A DNA stretch of 64,000 nt from Methylobacterium nonmethylotrophicum. GTDB lineage: Bacteria; Pseudomonadota; Alphaproteobacteria; Rhizobiales; Beijerinckiaceae. The first letter of the stretch is position 1. Every line of letters starts with the position of its first letter. Made by a program: the position numbers and the translations under genes. The notes under the pieces are model-generated. The model ran no database searches. It worked only from the letters and a program-made list of their open reading frames with translations, and was not told the origin of the DNA. The DNA is taken from assembly GCF_004745635.1 (NCBI RefSeq), contig NZ_SRLB01000010.1, positions 124,001 to 188,000 of the forward strand. The letters are read 5' to 3'. Below are positions 54,593-63,722 of this stretch, piece after piece.

Positions 54593-55036
54593 TCAGTTGC
54601 TGGCGACGTCGGCCTGGTCGCCGCTGCCGCCGGCCTTGCCGTCGGCGCCGAGGCTGTAGACCTCGAACGGGGTGCCGGCGGCGCCGGGCGACCGGTACAG
54701 GTAGGCGTGCCCCCAAGGATCGGTCAGGCCGCGCGCGTCGCGCACATAGGGGCCGCGCCAGGCCGGGCCTGTGGGCTGCACCAGCGCCTGGAGGCCCTGC
54801 TGCGTCGTCGGGTAGGCACCGAGGTCCAGGTAGTAGAGCTCCACCGCCTGCGCGATGTTCTTGACCTGGATGCGGGCCGTCTCGCCCTTGGCGCGGCCGA
54901 GATAGCCGAGCACCTGCGGCGTCACCATCGTGGCGATCATGCCGATGATGGCGAGCACGACGAGAAGTTCGACCAGGGAGAAGCCGGCCTGATCCCCCCG
55001 CGGCTCCGGGCGGTCCTGCGTGGTGTTGATGAGCAT
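54593..55036 (-). CDS. gspG: Type II secretion system major pseudopilin GspG
   Basis: A 147-residue prepilin-like protein. An 18-residue basic leader ends in DQAG, cut by the prepilin peptidase before FSLVELLVVLAIIGMIATMV; the glutamate at position 5 of the mature form is present. The mature core has GYLGRAKGETARIQVKNI, YYLDLGAYPTTQQGLQALV and LTDPWGHAYLYRSPG, the GspG signature with the calcium-binding region after it. It polymerises to the pseudopilus piston. A prepilin peptidase gene is 1.2 kb away. The start at 55034-55036 gives a normal leader. Confidence 0.95.
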   Translation of the reverse strand: MLINTTQDRPEPRGDQAGFSLVELLVVLAIIGMIATMVTPQVLGYLGRAKGETARIQVKNIAQAVELYYLDLGAYPTTQQGLQALVQPTGPAWRGPYVRDARGLTDPWGHAYLYRSPGAAGTPFEVYSLGADGKAGGSGDQADVASN

Positions 55037-55215
55037 CGTGCAGCCTCGAGGCGGAGCGAGTATCGGCCAGGACGATGCCATCCTTTCGTAAAGAAGCCCT
55101 CACTGCGATGACTGACCGAGAGATGTCCGGAGGTGCAGGTCGGGATTTGTTATCCATTTCCGGCCAGACTCGCACATCGATGCGATGAGCCCTCGGGCAG
55201 CTGTAGAGGAGAAGC

Positions 55216-56277
55216 ATGGGCCGCTCAGCCGTAGCTTCGGTCCCTGGGAGAGAGGCCCGCCAGGGCGGCCTCGGGGCCGCGGGCCTCTCGCTCGCTATCC
55301 TGCTCGTCCTCTGCGGCAGCGCGCTTGCCGCCGGGCCGCTCGCCCTGCCGCTGCCGGCGCCGTTCCCGCCGATCCGGGTGCTGACGCTCCTGGTGGGCCT
55401 TCATCTCATCGGCCTGTGCCTCGGCCTCGGCGGCGCGACGATGCTCGACTTCTGGATCCTGCGCTGGATGCGCTGGGGCGGCCTGCCCGGCGAGATCGCC
55501 CGGATGTTCCTGTTCGTCAGCAAGGTCGTCACGGTGGGCATCGGCCTGCTCTGGCTCTCGGGCCTCGGCTTCCTGGCCGTCTATGCGGTCGAATCGCCGG
55601 AGAAGTTCGACAACCCGAAGCTGTGGGCCAAGCTCGCGGTGGTGCTGGCGCTCACGATCAACGGGCTCCTGATCCACGCCGTCGTGCTGCCGGGGGTGCT
55701 GCGCGACATCGGCCGGCCGATGCTCGACGGGGTGTCGGGCGTGCGCACCGGCATCTTCCTGGTCTCCGGCGCCGTGTCGGGCGTGTCCTGGTACACGGCC
55801 TTCGCCCTCGGCCTGCTGCGCGAGCTGAACGGCGCCGTGCCCGCCTTCCTGCTCCTCGCCCTGTGGCTCGCCGGCGTCGTCGCGGCCTCCCTGGCGGCGT
55901 ATTTCTACTGGCTGCACCTGCGCGAGTGGACGCCGCGGCAGGTGAAGGCGCTCCAGGCAAGGGAGCGCCACGCGAAGGATCGCGCGGCCGCGGGGGCGGG
56001 CGAGCCGGTGTCCGAGGCCGTCCCGCCCCGGCCCGACCTGATGCCGGCCGCCCCCGCGGCGGAGGCCTGGGTCGCCGCGCAGGTCCGGGAACCGGCCGTG
56101 GCGGCGCCCGCCCAGCCGCACAGCCGGGGCCTCGTCGAGGGGCCGGAAACGTCCCCTGCGATGCCCGCCGCGCCCGGGACCCGCAGCCCGTCCGCCCCCG
56201 CGCGGATCCCCTCCGACCGGATCCTCGCCCTTACGCCCGCGGCGTCCTCGCGGGCCCGCCCGCCCCGGCGCGCGTGA
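55216..56277 (+). CDS. Unknown membrane protein with long proline/alanine-rich tail
   Basis: A 353-residue protein with about six membrane helices in residues 18-240 (among them AGLSLAILLVLCGSALAAG, LLVGLHLIGLCLGLGGATML and FLLLALWLAGVVAASLAAYF; quoted in parts) and a long disordered tail of roughly 110 residues rich in P, A and R. A histidine in the second helix (LVGLHLIGLCLGLGG) resembles haem-type membrane proteins, but that is not enough for a call. It overlaps the next gene, the prepilin peptidase, by one base, and follows gspG's promoter region divergently, so it may belong to the secretion cluster. Confidence 0.7.
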   Translation: MGRSAVASVPGREARQGGLGAAGLSLAILLVLCGSALAAGPLALPLPAPFPPIRVLTLLVGLHLIGLCLGLGGATMLDFWILRWMRWGGLPGEIARMFLFVSKVVTVGIGLLWLSGLGFLAVYAVESPEKFDNPKLWAKLAVVLALTINGLLIHAVVLPGVLRDIGRPMLDGVSGVRTGIFLVSGAVSGVSWYTAFALGLLRELNGAVPAFLLLALWLAGVVAASLAAYFYWLHLREWTPRQVKALQARERHAKDRAAAGAGEPVSEAVPPRPDLMPAAPAAEAWVAAQVREPAVAAPAQPHSRGLVEGPETSPAMPAAPGTRSPSAPARIPSDRILALTPAASSRARPPRRA

Positions 56278-56768
56278 TGTCCGCCGCTCTCCTCGCCGGC
56301 GCGGTGCTGCCCGCCCTGCTCCCCCTGCCGCTGACGCTGCCGGCGAGCCTGATCGACCTGCGGCAGCGCATCATCCCGGACGCGCTCAACCTCGCGCTCC
56401 TCGTCCTCGGACTCGCGGTGGCCGCCTGGCGGGATGGCGCCGGGGGGGCCGGGCTCGGCCTCCTCGAGGCCGGCCTCGCCTACGGGCTGTTCCGGGCCCT
56501 GCGCGCCGGGCATGCCCGCCTGAGCGGCCGGATCGGCCTCGGGCTCGGCGACGTCAAGTTCGTCGCCGCGGCGGCCGCCTGGACCGGGCTCGCGGGCTTG
56601 CCGGTGCTGATCCTGGCGGCCAGCCTCTCGGCGCTCGCGGCGGTCGGCCTCGCCGCGCTCGCGGGGCGGCCCGTCGGTCGCACCACCGTGCTGCCGTTCG
56701 GCCCGTTCCTGGCGTTCGGGCTTCACGCGGCCCTCCTGCACGCGACCCTCGTCGGGGCGGCCGTCTGA
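56277..56768 (+). CDS. gspO: Prepilin peptidase (A24 family, GspO-like)
   Basis: A 163-residue membrane aspartic protease that cleaves the leader of GspG. The two catalytic aspartates are visible: one in SLIDLRQRIIPDALNL and one in the GLGDVKFVAA (GxGDxK) motif. About five hydrophobic segments follow. It is a short form lacking the N-terminal methyltransferase domain with its cysteine-zinc motif, as in CpaA-like enzymes. The ATG overlaps the stop of the upstream membrane protein. A GTG three bases earlier is an alternative start. Confidence 0.9.
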   Translation: MSAALLAGAVLPALLPLPLTLPASLIDLRQRIIPDALNLALLVLGLAVAAWRDGAGGAGLGLLEAGLAYGLFRALRAGHARLSGRIGLGLGDVKFVAAAAAWTGLAGLPVLILAASLSALAAVGLAALAGRPVGRTTVLPFGPFLAFGLHAALLHATLVGAAV

Positions 56769-56914
56769 CGGGCCGGGGACGGGCAGACGGGGAATGGGCA
56801 GGACGGGTTCACCCTCGTCGGGATGCCGGTGACGATGGCGCTCCTCGGCCTCGCGGCCGGGGTCGCGCTCGGTGCCCCGCATCCCGGAGCCCTCGACCGG
56901 CACGCCGAAGTTGT

Positions 56915-56946
56915 GGCGCATGAAGGACTTGGCGCATGAAGGACTT
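56915..56946 (+). repeat. Tandem duplication of a 16-mer
   Basis: GGCGCATGAAGGACTT occurs twice in direct succession, followed by GGCG of a partial third. It lies in a 250-base gap between two genes on opposite strands. On the minus strand the sequence around it reads as protein-like (ALTGGAKSFMR before and HNFGVPVEGSGMR after), joined in frame only if one repeat unit is removed. It may mark a broken small gene. Confidence 0.55.
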
Positions 56947-57019
56947 GGCGCCCCCGGTCAGGGCGTGATCCCGGCGCCCGACGGCCGGCGCCGCTCGATC
57001 GGCCGCGGTCGCCGGACGC

Positions 57020-57985
<966 letters not shown>

Positions 57986-58212
57986 GGTGAATCCCCGAAT
58001 GCCGTCAACAATACCGGATCATGATGGTGATGATAGCGATCGTTGAGCCGACCGGCATTCCGCGGCGTCGGGGAACATTCGGGACGATCACGCGCCATGA
58101 GGCTGCGCGCGATCCGTCTCCTGACGCGAGAACGCATCTCCGCTGTCCGGCACGAGAAACGGAATCGGGCGCCGGCTCGACCTGAAACAGTGTCCCGCCG
58201 CGTCGATCCTGC

Positions 58213-58234
58213 GGCGAGACGGTCCCGTCTCGCC
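58213..58234 (-). terminator. Hairpin right behind the methyltransferase gene
   Basis: Stem of ten pairs, GGCGAGACGG with CCGTCTCGCC, and a two-base loop, starting two bases after the stop codon. No T tract follows in the direction of transcription. The position makes it a probable stem-type terminator. Confidence 0.5.
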
Positions 58235-58235
58235 C

Positions 58236-59186
58236 CTATTCCTTGTGCGCGAACAGGTAGGTCCCGCTCGCCAGCTCCATGTTCTTCGCGTCGCTGAGCC
58301 CGGTGACGTAGGGCTCGGCGAGGAGGGAGAGCGGATCGGCGGTGAAGTCGGACAGGCGGCGCGACAGGAAGCGCTTGCGCAGGTCCGGCGGCAGGCCGGC
58401 CGCCCAGGACTGGACGATCCAGGTCAGGCTCCAGATCGGCAGCAGCGAGGCCGGGACGTACTGGTGATCGACCGTGAGGTGGCGATCGAACAGGTTGCGC
58501 AGGCCCTCGCCGGTCATGTTGTAGTAGTGGTGCGGATAGCCGTGCAGGGGCTGGAGGAACGGCACCGCGCAGACCAGCCGCCCGCCGGGCTTGAGCACCC
58601 GGGCGATCTCCCGGGCGCAGGCGAAGGGATCGCGCACGTGCTCGAGCACCGCGATCGAGATCACGCCGTCGAAGCTCGCGTCGCGGAATGGCAGCACCTC
58701 GCCGATGCCCAGGACATCGGTCGTGTCGTAGTCGGCGATCTCGAGGTTGACGACGTTGGCGTAGTAGCGGTCGCGCCGCCCGGCGCCGCAATCGAGGATC
58801 AGCCCGTCCGGGTTGTTGGCGATCAGCTCGTCGACATGGACGTCGTAGCCGTTCTGCGAGACGTTGGGACTGTCCTCGGCGCCCGCGAGCGCCCGCAATT
58901 CGTCGGAGAGGTAGTCGTATTTGAGGCCGAGGCGGCGGTGGGGCAGGTCGTCCCGCATCAGCGGCGCCAGCCGGGCGAGCTTGTCGGCGCGCATCGCCTC
59001 GAGCCCGTCGGGCAGGCGGCTCTGGCGCCGGCCCTGGCGCAGGCCATGGCGCTCGAAATGCGCCCGGCCGCTGGCGAGCCGGCCCTCGCGCACCGCGAGC
59101 TGGATGTCCGGGTTGGCGGCGAGGTAGTCGGCCTCCGAGAAGGTCGCCGCCGTCGCCGGCTCGAGCATGTCGAGATACGCGACCAT
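58236..59186 (-). CDS. Class I SAM-dependent methyltransferase
   Basis: A 316-residue methyltransferase. The first 75 residues (FSEADYLAANPDIQLAVREGRL) form a small domain often found before glycosyl- or methyltransferases of polysaccharide loci. The SAM core starts at ILDCGAGRRDRYYANVVNLEI (quoted in part, residues about 129-149), continues with VLPFRDASFDGVISIAVLEHV (motifs II/III, quoted in part) and ALKPGG-like VLKPGGRLVCAVPFLQ. The core is of the Methyltransf_11 type. It is followed by a UXS gene on the same strand and preceded by a hydrolase gene only eight bases away, so all three may be one unit. The substrate is perhaps a surface sugar. Confidence 0.88.
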   Translation of the reverse strand: MVAYLDMLEPATAATFSEADYLAANPDIQLAVREGRLASGRAHFERHGLRQGRRQSRLPDGLEAMRADKLARLAPLMRDDLPHRRLGLKYDYLSDELRALAGAEDSPNVSQNGYDVHVDELIANNPDGLILDCGAGRRDRYYANVVNLEIADYDTTDVLGIGEVLPFRDASFDGVISIAVLEHVRDPFACAREIARVLKPGGRLVCAVPFLQPLHGYPHHYYNMTGEGLRNLFDRHLTVDHQYVPASLLPIWSLTWIVQSWAAGLPPDLRKRFLSRRLSDFTADPLSLLAEPYVTGLSDAKNMELASGTYLFAHKE

Positions 59187-59194
59187 CGAGCGGC

Positions 59195-59743
59195 CTAGAG
59201 GGTGCGCAGGAAGCCGGCGAAGCGCATCAGCCCTTCGGGCCAGGGCCCGTGGCCGCTCTCGGCGTTGAGGTGGCCGGATTCGCCGGCATCGACCAGCTCC
59301 GCGCCCCAGGCGGCGGCGAACTCGCCCGCCCGGTCGTAGGCGGTGTAGGGATCGGTGCGGCTCGTCACCAGCACGGCCCGGAACGGCAGGGGGTCGCGCG
59401 GGATCGGCGCGAAGGTGCGCAAAGGCGCCGGCGTGTCGGGCCGCTCGATGTCCGGCAAGGCCACCAGGAAGGCGCCGGCGACGGCGCCTGCGGGCAGGTA
59501 GGGCGCCGCCTGGACGCAGGAGATCACCCCCAGGCTGTGGGCGACCAGCACCGCCGGCCGCTGCGCGGCCTGCACGGCCGCGATCACGGCGTCGCGCCAC
59601 GCCTCGGGCTCGGGGTGGTCCCAGTCGCCCTGGGTCACCCGCCGGGCGGTGGAGAGGCGCTCCTGCCAGCGGCTCTGCCAGTGGTCGGGCCCGGAATTGG
59701 TGTAGCCCGGGACGACGAGGATGTCGCAATCGGCCGATTTCAT
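59195..59743 (-). CDS. RBBP9/YdeN family alpha/beta hydrolase
   Basis: A 182-residue small serine hydrolase. It begins DILVVPGYTNSGPDHWQSRW, has the nucleophile motif VAHSLGV (G-x-S-x-G-like with H-S-L-G), an aspartate in TSRTDPYTAYD, and the histidine in DAGESGHLNAESGHGPWP. This is the canonical RBBP9/YdeN pattern. The natural substrate of bacterial members is unknown. It is eight bases upstream of the methyltransferase gene on the same strand and probably co-transcribed. Confidence 0.93.
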   Translation of the reverse strand: MKSADCDILVVPGYTNSGPDHWQSRWQERLSTARRVTQGDWDHPEPEAWRDAVIAAVQAAQRPAVLVAHSLGVISCVQAAPYLPAGAVAGAFLVALPDIERPDTPAPLRTFAPIPRDPLPFRAVLVTSRTDPYTAYDRAGEFAAAWGAELVDAGESGHLNAESGHGPWPEGLMRFAGFLRTL

Positions 59744-59786
59744 GCCGCACCGTTACAGCCAGGAGACGGCAGCGTCGAGAGCGGGC

Positions 59787-60896
59787 TTAAGCGGCGGCGA
59801 GCGGCGGGACCGCCGGGGCGAGGCCGAGGAGGCCCGGCCCGACCTGGAGCGCGAGCCCGGTCGAGGCGAGGTTCTTCAGCTTGGCCTCGACCTCGATGTC
59901 GCACCAGGCGAGGTGGCGCGCCACGAGGTCGTTGAGCGCCCGGTTCCACATCAGGTCGGAATGGGCGGCGAGGTCGCGGCCGTTGAGGCCCGCCGCCGTG
60001 AGCGCCGCGAAATCCGGGAGCCGGTCGGGGTCGTGGCCCGTCAGCACGTCCTCGCGCGAGACGCTGACATGGCCGACCGGCCGCACTCCGCGCCAGGACT
60101 CGATCACGCGGGCGATCCGGGGGTCGTCGGGCGCGATGTAATCGCCGCGGCTGTGGATCCAGTGGTGATGCAGGTCGAGCACCACCGGCACCCGGTCGGC
60201 GAGGCGCAGGACCTCGTCGAGCCCGAAGGCCGATTCGTCGTTCTCCACCGTGACGAGGTCGCGGGCGACCTGCGAGACCTTGGAGAGATTCTCCCGGAAG
60301 GCCTCGACCCCGGGGTCGCGGGCGCCGACATGGATGTTGACGTGGGCGCCGTGCGGGTGCCAGCCGGCGCCGTAGCCCATCATCGCCATCACCTCGGCAT
60401 GGTAGTCGAGCTCGGCGATGCCGTTCTCGAGCGCCGCCGGGTTGCGGCTCGCCAGGATGCAGAACGGGCCCGGATGCATGCTCAGGCGCACGCCGCCCGC
60501 CCGCGCCGCCTCGCCGACCGCCGCGAGACCGGCCTCGATGGCGCGGCGGAAATCCGGGTCGGCGTAGAGGCCGCGCACCTCCGGGTGGGTGTAGCCCGGC
60601 AGGATCGAGCTCGCGAGGCGCAACAGCCGCTCGAGCGGCGGGCGTTCCGCGACCCAGGCGACCTGCCGCCCCATCGCCGCGAGGTTGTGCGTCACGACGG
60701 CGACCAGCTTCTCGCGTGCCGCCGCCGGATCGAGCCGGCGCAGATGCGCGATCGTCACCGTGGTGACGTTCATCGTCATCGCGGCGTCCCTGGCGGCCTT
60801 CAGGGTCTTGTGCCGGCCGGGCGCCTCGTCCGGGATGAACTTGCAGCAGAAGCCGAGGCGGGGACCGGCGGCGGAGGGCGTGTCGGTGGAGATCAT
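59787..60896 (-). CDS. uvsE: UV damage endonuclease UvsE/UvdE family
   Basis: A 369-residue TIM-barrel endonuclease of the UvdE family, which nicks DNA 5' to UV photoproducts in an alternative excision repair. LGFCCKFI near the N terminus, TVTIAHLRRLD, LSMHPGPFCILASRN, HVNIHVGARD (metal histidines), ENDESAFGLDEVLRLADRVPVVLDLHHHW and GHVSVSREDVLTGHD (quoted in parts) follow the UVDE order, with the metal-binding E, H and D residues present. An ATG at 60894-60896 is preferred to the TTG at 60905. UV exposure is a normal stress for phyllosphere bacteria. It is 43 bases upstream of the hydrolase on the same strand. Confidence 0.9.
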   Translation of the reverse strand: MISTDTPSAAGPRLGFCCKFIPDEAPGRHKTLKAARDAAMTMNVTTVTIAHLRRLDPAAAREKLVAVVTHNLAAMGRQVAWVAERPPLERLLRLASSILPGYTHPEVRGLYADPDFRRAIEAGLAAVGEAARAGGVRLSMHPGPFCILASRNPAALENGIAELDYHAEVMAMMGYGAGWHPHGAHVNIHVGARDPGVEAFRENLSKVSQVARDLVTVENDESAFGLDEVLRLADRVPVVLDLHHHWIHSRGDYIAPDDPRIARVIESWRGVRPVGHVSVSREDVLTGHDPDRLPDFAALTAAGLNGRDLAAHSDLMWNRALNDLVARHLAWCDIEVEAKLKNLASTGLALQVGPGLLGLAPAVPPLAAA

Positions 60897-60948
60897 GGCC
60901 GACAACGCGACGTGTCCGGCGCCGGATCCGGGAGTCTCCGCTGCGCGG

Positions 60949-62685
60949 TCAGCCGAAGGTGAAGGCGTAGGCCCGGACGTCCGGATCCTGGAACCGGATC
61001 TCGAACGTGCGCTCCGCGATCGGCCCGGATTGCCGGACGAGCTGGTAGAGCCGCGTCTCCGTCGCGATGCCGTCGCCCTCCGCCGTGATATCGCTGCCGT
61101 GGTCCGGGCCGGGCGGCTGCCCGTCGAGCGTCACCCGGAACCGCACCGGCTTCGCGCCCGGACCGAGGACGAGGTGGAGGTCGCGCGCCCGGAACCGAGT
61201 GGTGATGCCGCCGCCCGCGCGGTCGAGGCGGACGGCCTCCGGTCCGACCGCCCAGGCGCCGGACAGGGACCATTGGTTGAGCCGCGGCCGGCCGGGCGAG
61301 TAGATGGCCATCCCCGTGGAGAGGCCTTCCGGCGAGGCGAAGCTCTCCGCCTTGTCGGCACCCAGATAGGTCTCGCCGGAACGGAGCTGCGCGAGATCGG
61401 GCGCCTGCTCGGCGCCTTCGCCGCGCGGCAGCGCGACCTCGCCCACGCTCGCCTGCTGCCCCGCGGCCTCGGCCAGGAGGTCGCGGATGGCGGCTTCCGC
61501 CTGCAAATAGCCGCCCTCGCCGAACTGGTGGTGGCGGATGCGCCCCTTCGCATCGACGACGTAGAGGGCCGGCCAGTACGTGTTGCCCAGGGCGCGCCAG
61601 ATCCGGAAGTCGTTGTCGAGCGCCACCGGGTAGGGGATCGCGAAGCGGCGGACGGCGCGCGCCACGTTGTCGACGTCGCGCTCGAAGGCGAATTCCGGCG
61701 CATGGACGCCGATCACCGCCAGTCCCTGGTCGCGGTAGCGCGCCTCCCAGGCGCGCAGATAGGGCAGGGTGCGGATGCAGTTGATGCAGGAATAGGTCCA
61801 GACATGGACGAGCCGCACCTTGCCCCGGAGCTGCTCCGGGCTCGGCGGACCACCGTTGAGCCAGTGCGTCGCGCCCTCGAAACCGGGCAGGCGGCCCTCG
61901 ATGGGCAGCGCGCTGCGGACCGGGCCGGCGGCCGGCTCGGCCCGGGCGGGGGCGACCCGCAAGGCGGCGGCGAGCGCGTCCTCGGCCCGGGTCGTGCCGG
62001 CGACGGAGAGGGGGGCCAGCACCTCGGCGTCGAGCCCGAGGGCGATCGCGGCGAGCGCGGCGATCATGCCGGCCCCCAGGACCCGGCGAAGACGATCGGC
62101 GAGGCCGAGGCAGCGGCGCAAGGCCGCGGCGAGCGATCCACCGGCCGCGACCGCCGCGGCCAGGGAGGTGGCGGCGCCGGCGGCGTAGGCGAGAAGCAGG
62201 CCCAGCGTCTCCACGCCCGATCCGTTGAGGGCCGCGCCCGTGAGCACGAGGCCGAGGATCGGGCCGGCGCAGGGCGTCCAGAGCAGGCCGGTGGCGGCGC
62301 CGAGACCGAGCGAGCCCAAGATCCCGGCCGGTTTCCCGGCCGGTGCGCCGCCGCCGAGGCCGCGCGCGAGGGCGTCTCCGACGCGGACCAGCGGCGCAGA
62401 GACAAGCAGCGCGGCCCGGCGCGACACCAGCGCCACGGCGAAGGCGCCGAGCAGGACCAGGGCGGCGGCGCGGCCGGCCTCGCTCGCCTGCACCACCCAG
62501 CCGCCCCCGATGGCGGCGAGGAACGCGGCCGCCGCGAAGGCCGCGGCCATGCCGGACAGGAGCGGCAGCGTGCCCGAGACGAAGGGCCGATCGGCCCGGG
62601 CAAGGACGAAGGGGAGGACCGGGAGGATGCAGGGGCTGACGATCGTCAGCATGCCGGCCAGGTAGGCGGCGAGACACAGGGTCAT
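60949..62685 (-). CDS. dipZ: DipZ-like fusion: DsbD/CcdA membrane domain plus thioredoxin-like domain
   Basis: A 578-residue thiol-disulfide protein. Residues 1-240 form a CcdA/DsbD-like membrane domain with about six helices and two key cysteines, in TIVSPCILP (C19) and LLWTPCAGP. The periplasmic TlpA/AhpC-like thioredoxin domain follows, with the active site CINC in VWTYSCINCIRTLPYL. The C-terminal 150 residues (SGETYLGADKAESF onward) form a beta-sandwich domain typical of DipZ. It would carry reducing power from the cytoplasm to periplasmic partners, for example in oxidative defence or cytochrome c assembly. Followed by uvsE on the same strand; divergent from a two-component system. Confidence 0.92.
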   Translation of the reverse strand: MTLCLAAYLAGMLTIVSPCILPVLPFVLARADRPFVSGTLPLLSGMAAAFAAAAFLAAIGGGWVVQASEAGRAAALVLLGAFAVALVSRRAALLVSAPLVRVGDALARGLGGGAPAGKPAGILGSLGLGAATGLLWTPCAGPILGLVLTGAALNGSGVETLGLLLAYAAGAATSLAAAVAAGGSLAAALRRCLGLADRLRRVLGAGMIAALAAIALGLDAEVLAPLSVAGTTRAEDALAAALRVAPARAEPAAGPVRSALPIEGRLPGFEGATHWLNGGPPSPEQLRGKVRLVHVWTYSCINCIRTLPYLRAWEARYRDQGLAVIGVHAPEFAFERDVDNVARAVRRFAIPYPVALDNDFRIWRALGNTYWPALYVVDAKGRIRHHQFGEGGYLQAEAAIRDLLAEAAGQQASVGEVALPRGEGAEQAPDLAQLRSGETYLGADKAESFASPEGLSTGMAIYSPGRPRLNQWSLSGAWAVGPEAVRLDRAGGGITTRFRARDLHLVLGPGAKPVRFRVTLDGQPPGPDHGSDITAEGDGIATETRLYQLVRQSGPIAERTFEIRFQDPDVRAYAFTFG

Positions 62686-62945
62686 GGCGGCTCCTCGGGG
62701 GTGCCAGGGTTGCCCTGCAGCACACCCGGCCCGCGTCTCCCGCCTGTGTCGCGGATCCGGCGATCGTGTATCGGCATGTAGGGCGCCGGTCCGGTCGTTC
62801 CGGGCGCCGGTCCGTGGGCCGCTCATCACGTCGCCGTCACAATCGGACGACGGCTCGCGCGGCCTCGCTACACGGCGTTACGATGCCGGAGTCGCCGCGG
62901 AGCCGGCCTGCCTCTATGCAGGTGGGGCGAGCCGGGAGAGCACCT

Positions 62946-63722
62946 GTGGAGCACATCGACCACGTGCTGATCGTCGATGACGACCGCGAGATCCGCGATC
63001 TCTTGTCGAGCTATCTCCGGAAGAACGGCCTGCGGGTGAGCGTCGCGGTGGACGGGCGTCAGATGCGCGCCTTCCTGGACGCCGACCGGGTCGACCTCGT
63101 GGTGCTCGACATCATGATGCCGGGCGACGACGGCCTCGTCTTGTGCCGGGACCTGCGCGCCGGCAAGCACAAGGCGATCCCGGTCTTGATGCTGACCGCG
63201 CGCAGCGACGAGACCGACCGGATCGTCGGCCTGGAGATGGGGGCGGACGACTACCTGGTGAAGCCGTTCGCGGCCCGCGAGCTTCTGGCCCGCATCAAGG
63301 CCGTCCTGCGCCGCACCCGGATGCTGCCGCCCAACCTCCAGGTGACCGAAGCCGCGCGCCTCCTCGCCTTCGGGGCGTGGCACCTCGACACGACGGCCCG
63401 CCAGCTGATCGACGAGGCCGGGACGGTCGTGCCCTTGAGCGGCGCGGAATACCGGCTGCTGCGCGTCCTGATCGACCATCCCCAGCGGGTGCTGACGCGC
63501 GACCAGCTCCTCAACCTGACCCAGGGCCGGGAAGCCGAGCTGTTCGACCGCTCCATCGACCTTCTCGTCAGCCGCCTGCGGCAGCGCCTGAAGGACGACG
63601 CCCGCGAGCCGGCCTATATCAAGACCGTGCGCAGCGAGGGCTACGTCTTCGCGATGCCGATCACCATCGCGCAGCCGCGCGATGAATGGCCGATCACCGT
63701 CGCGCAGGCGCGAGACGGATGA
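62946..63722 (+). CDS. Two-component response regulator, OmpR family
   Basis: A 258-residue response regulator. The receiver domain (about residues 5-120) has the acidic pocket VDDD, the phospho-acceptor D55 in VVLDIMMPGDDG, and K in LVKPF. The C-terminal winged helix (about 145-245) includes LSGAEYRLLRVLIDHPQRVLTRDQLLN and RQRLKDDAREPAYIKTVRSEGYVF (quoted in parts). The GTG at 62946 has GGGAGAG upstream and gives a normal N terminus; an ATG at 62919 is an alternative. It overlaps the following kinase gene by four bases. It is divergent from dipZ. Confidence 0.95.
   Translation: MEHIDHVLIVDDDREIRDLLSSYLRKNGLRVSVAVDGRQMRAFLDADRVDLVVLDIMMPGDDGLVLCRDLRAGKHKAIPVLMLTARSDETDRIVGLEMGADDYLVKPFAARELLARIKAVLRRTRMLPPNLQVTEAARLLAFGAWHLDTTARQLIDEAGTVVPLSGAEYRLLRVLIDHPQRVLTRDQLLNLTQGREAELFDRSIDLLVSRLRQRLKDDAREPAYIKTVRSEGYVFAMPITIAQPRDEWPITVAQARDG

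Noticed and set aside
54304..54864. Plus-strand open frame between gspD and gspG
   Set aside because: Arginine/serine/proline-rich, no ribosome-binding site, and it runs antisense into gspG; it looks like chance open frame in high-GC DNA.
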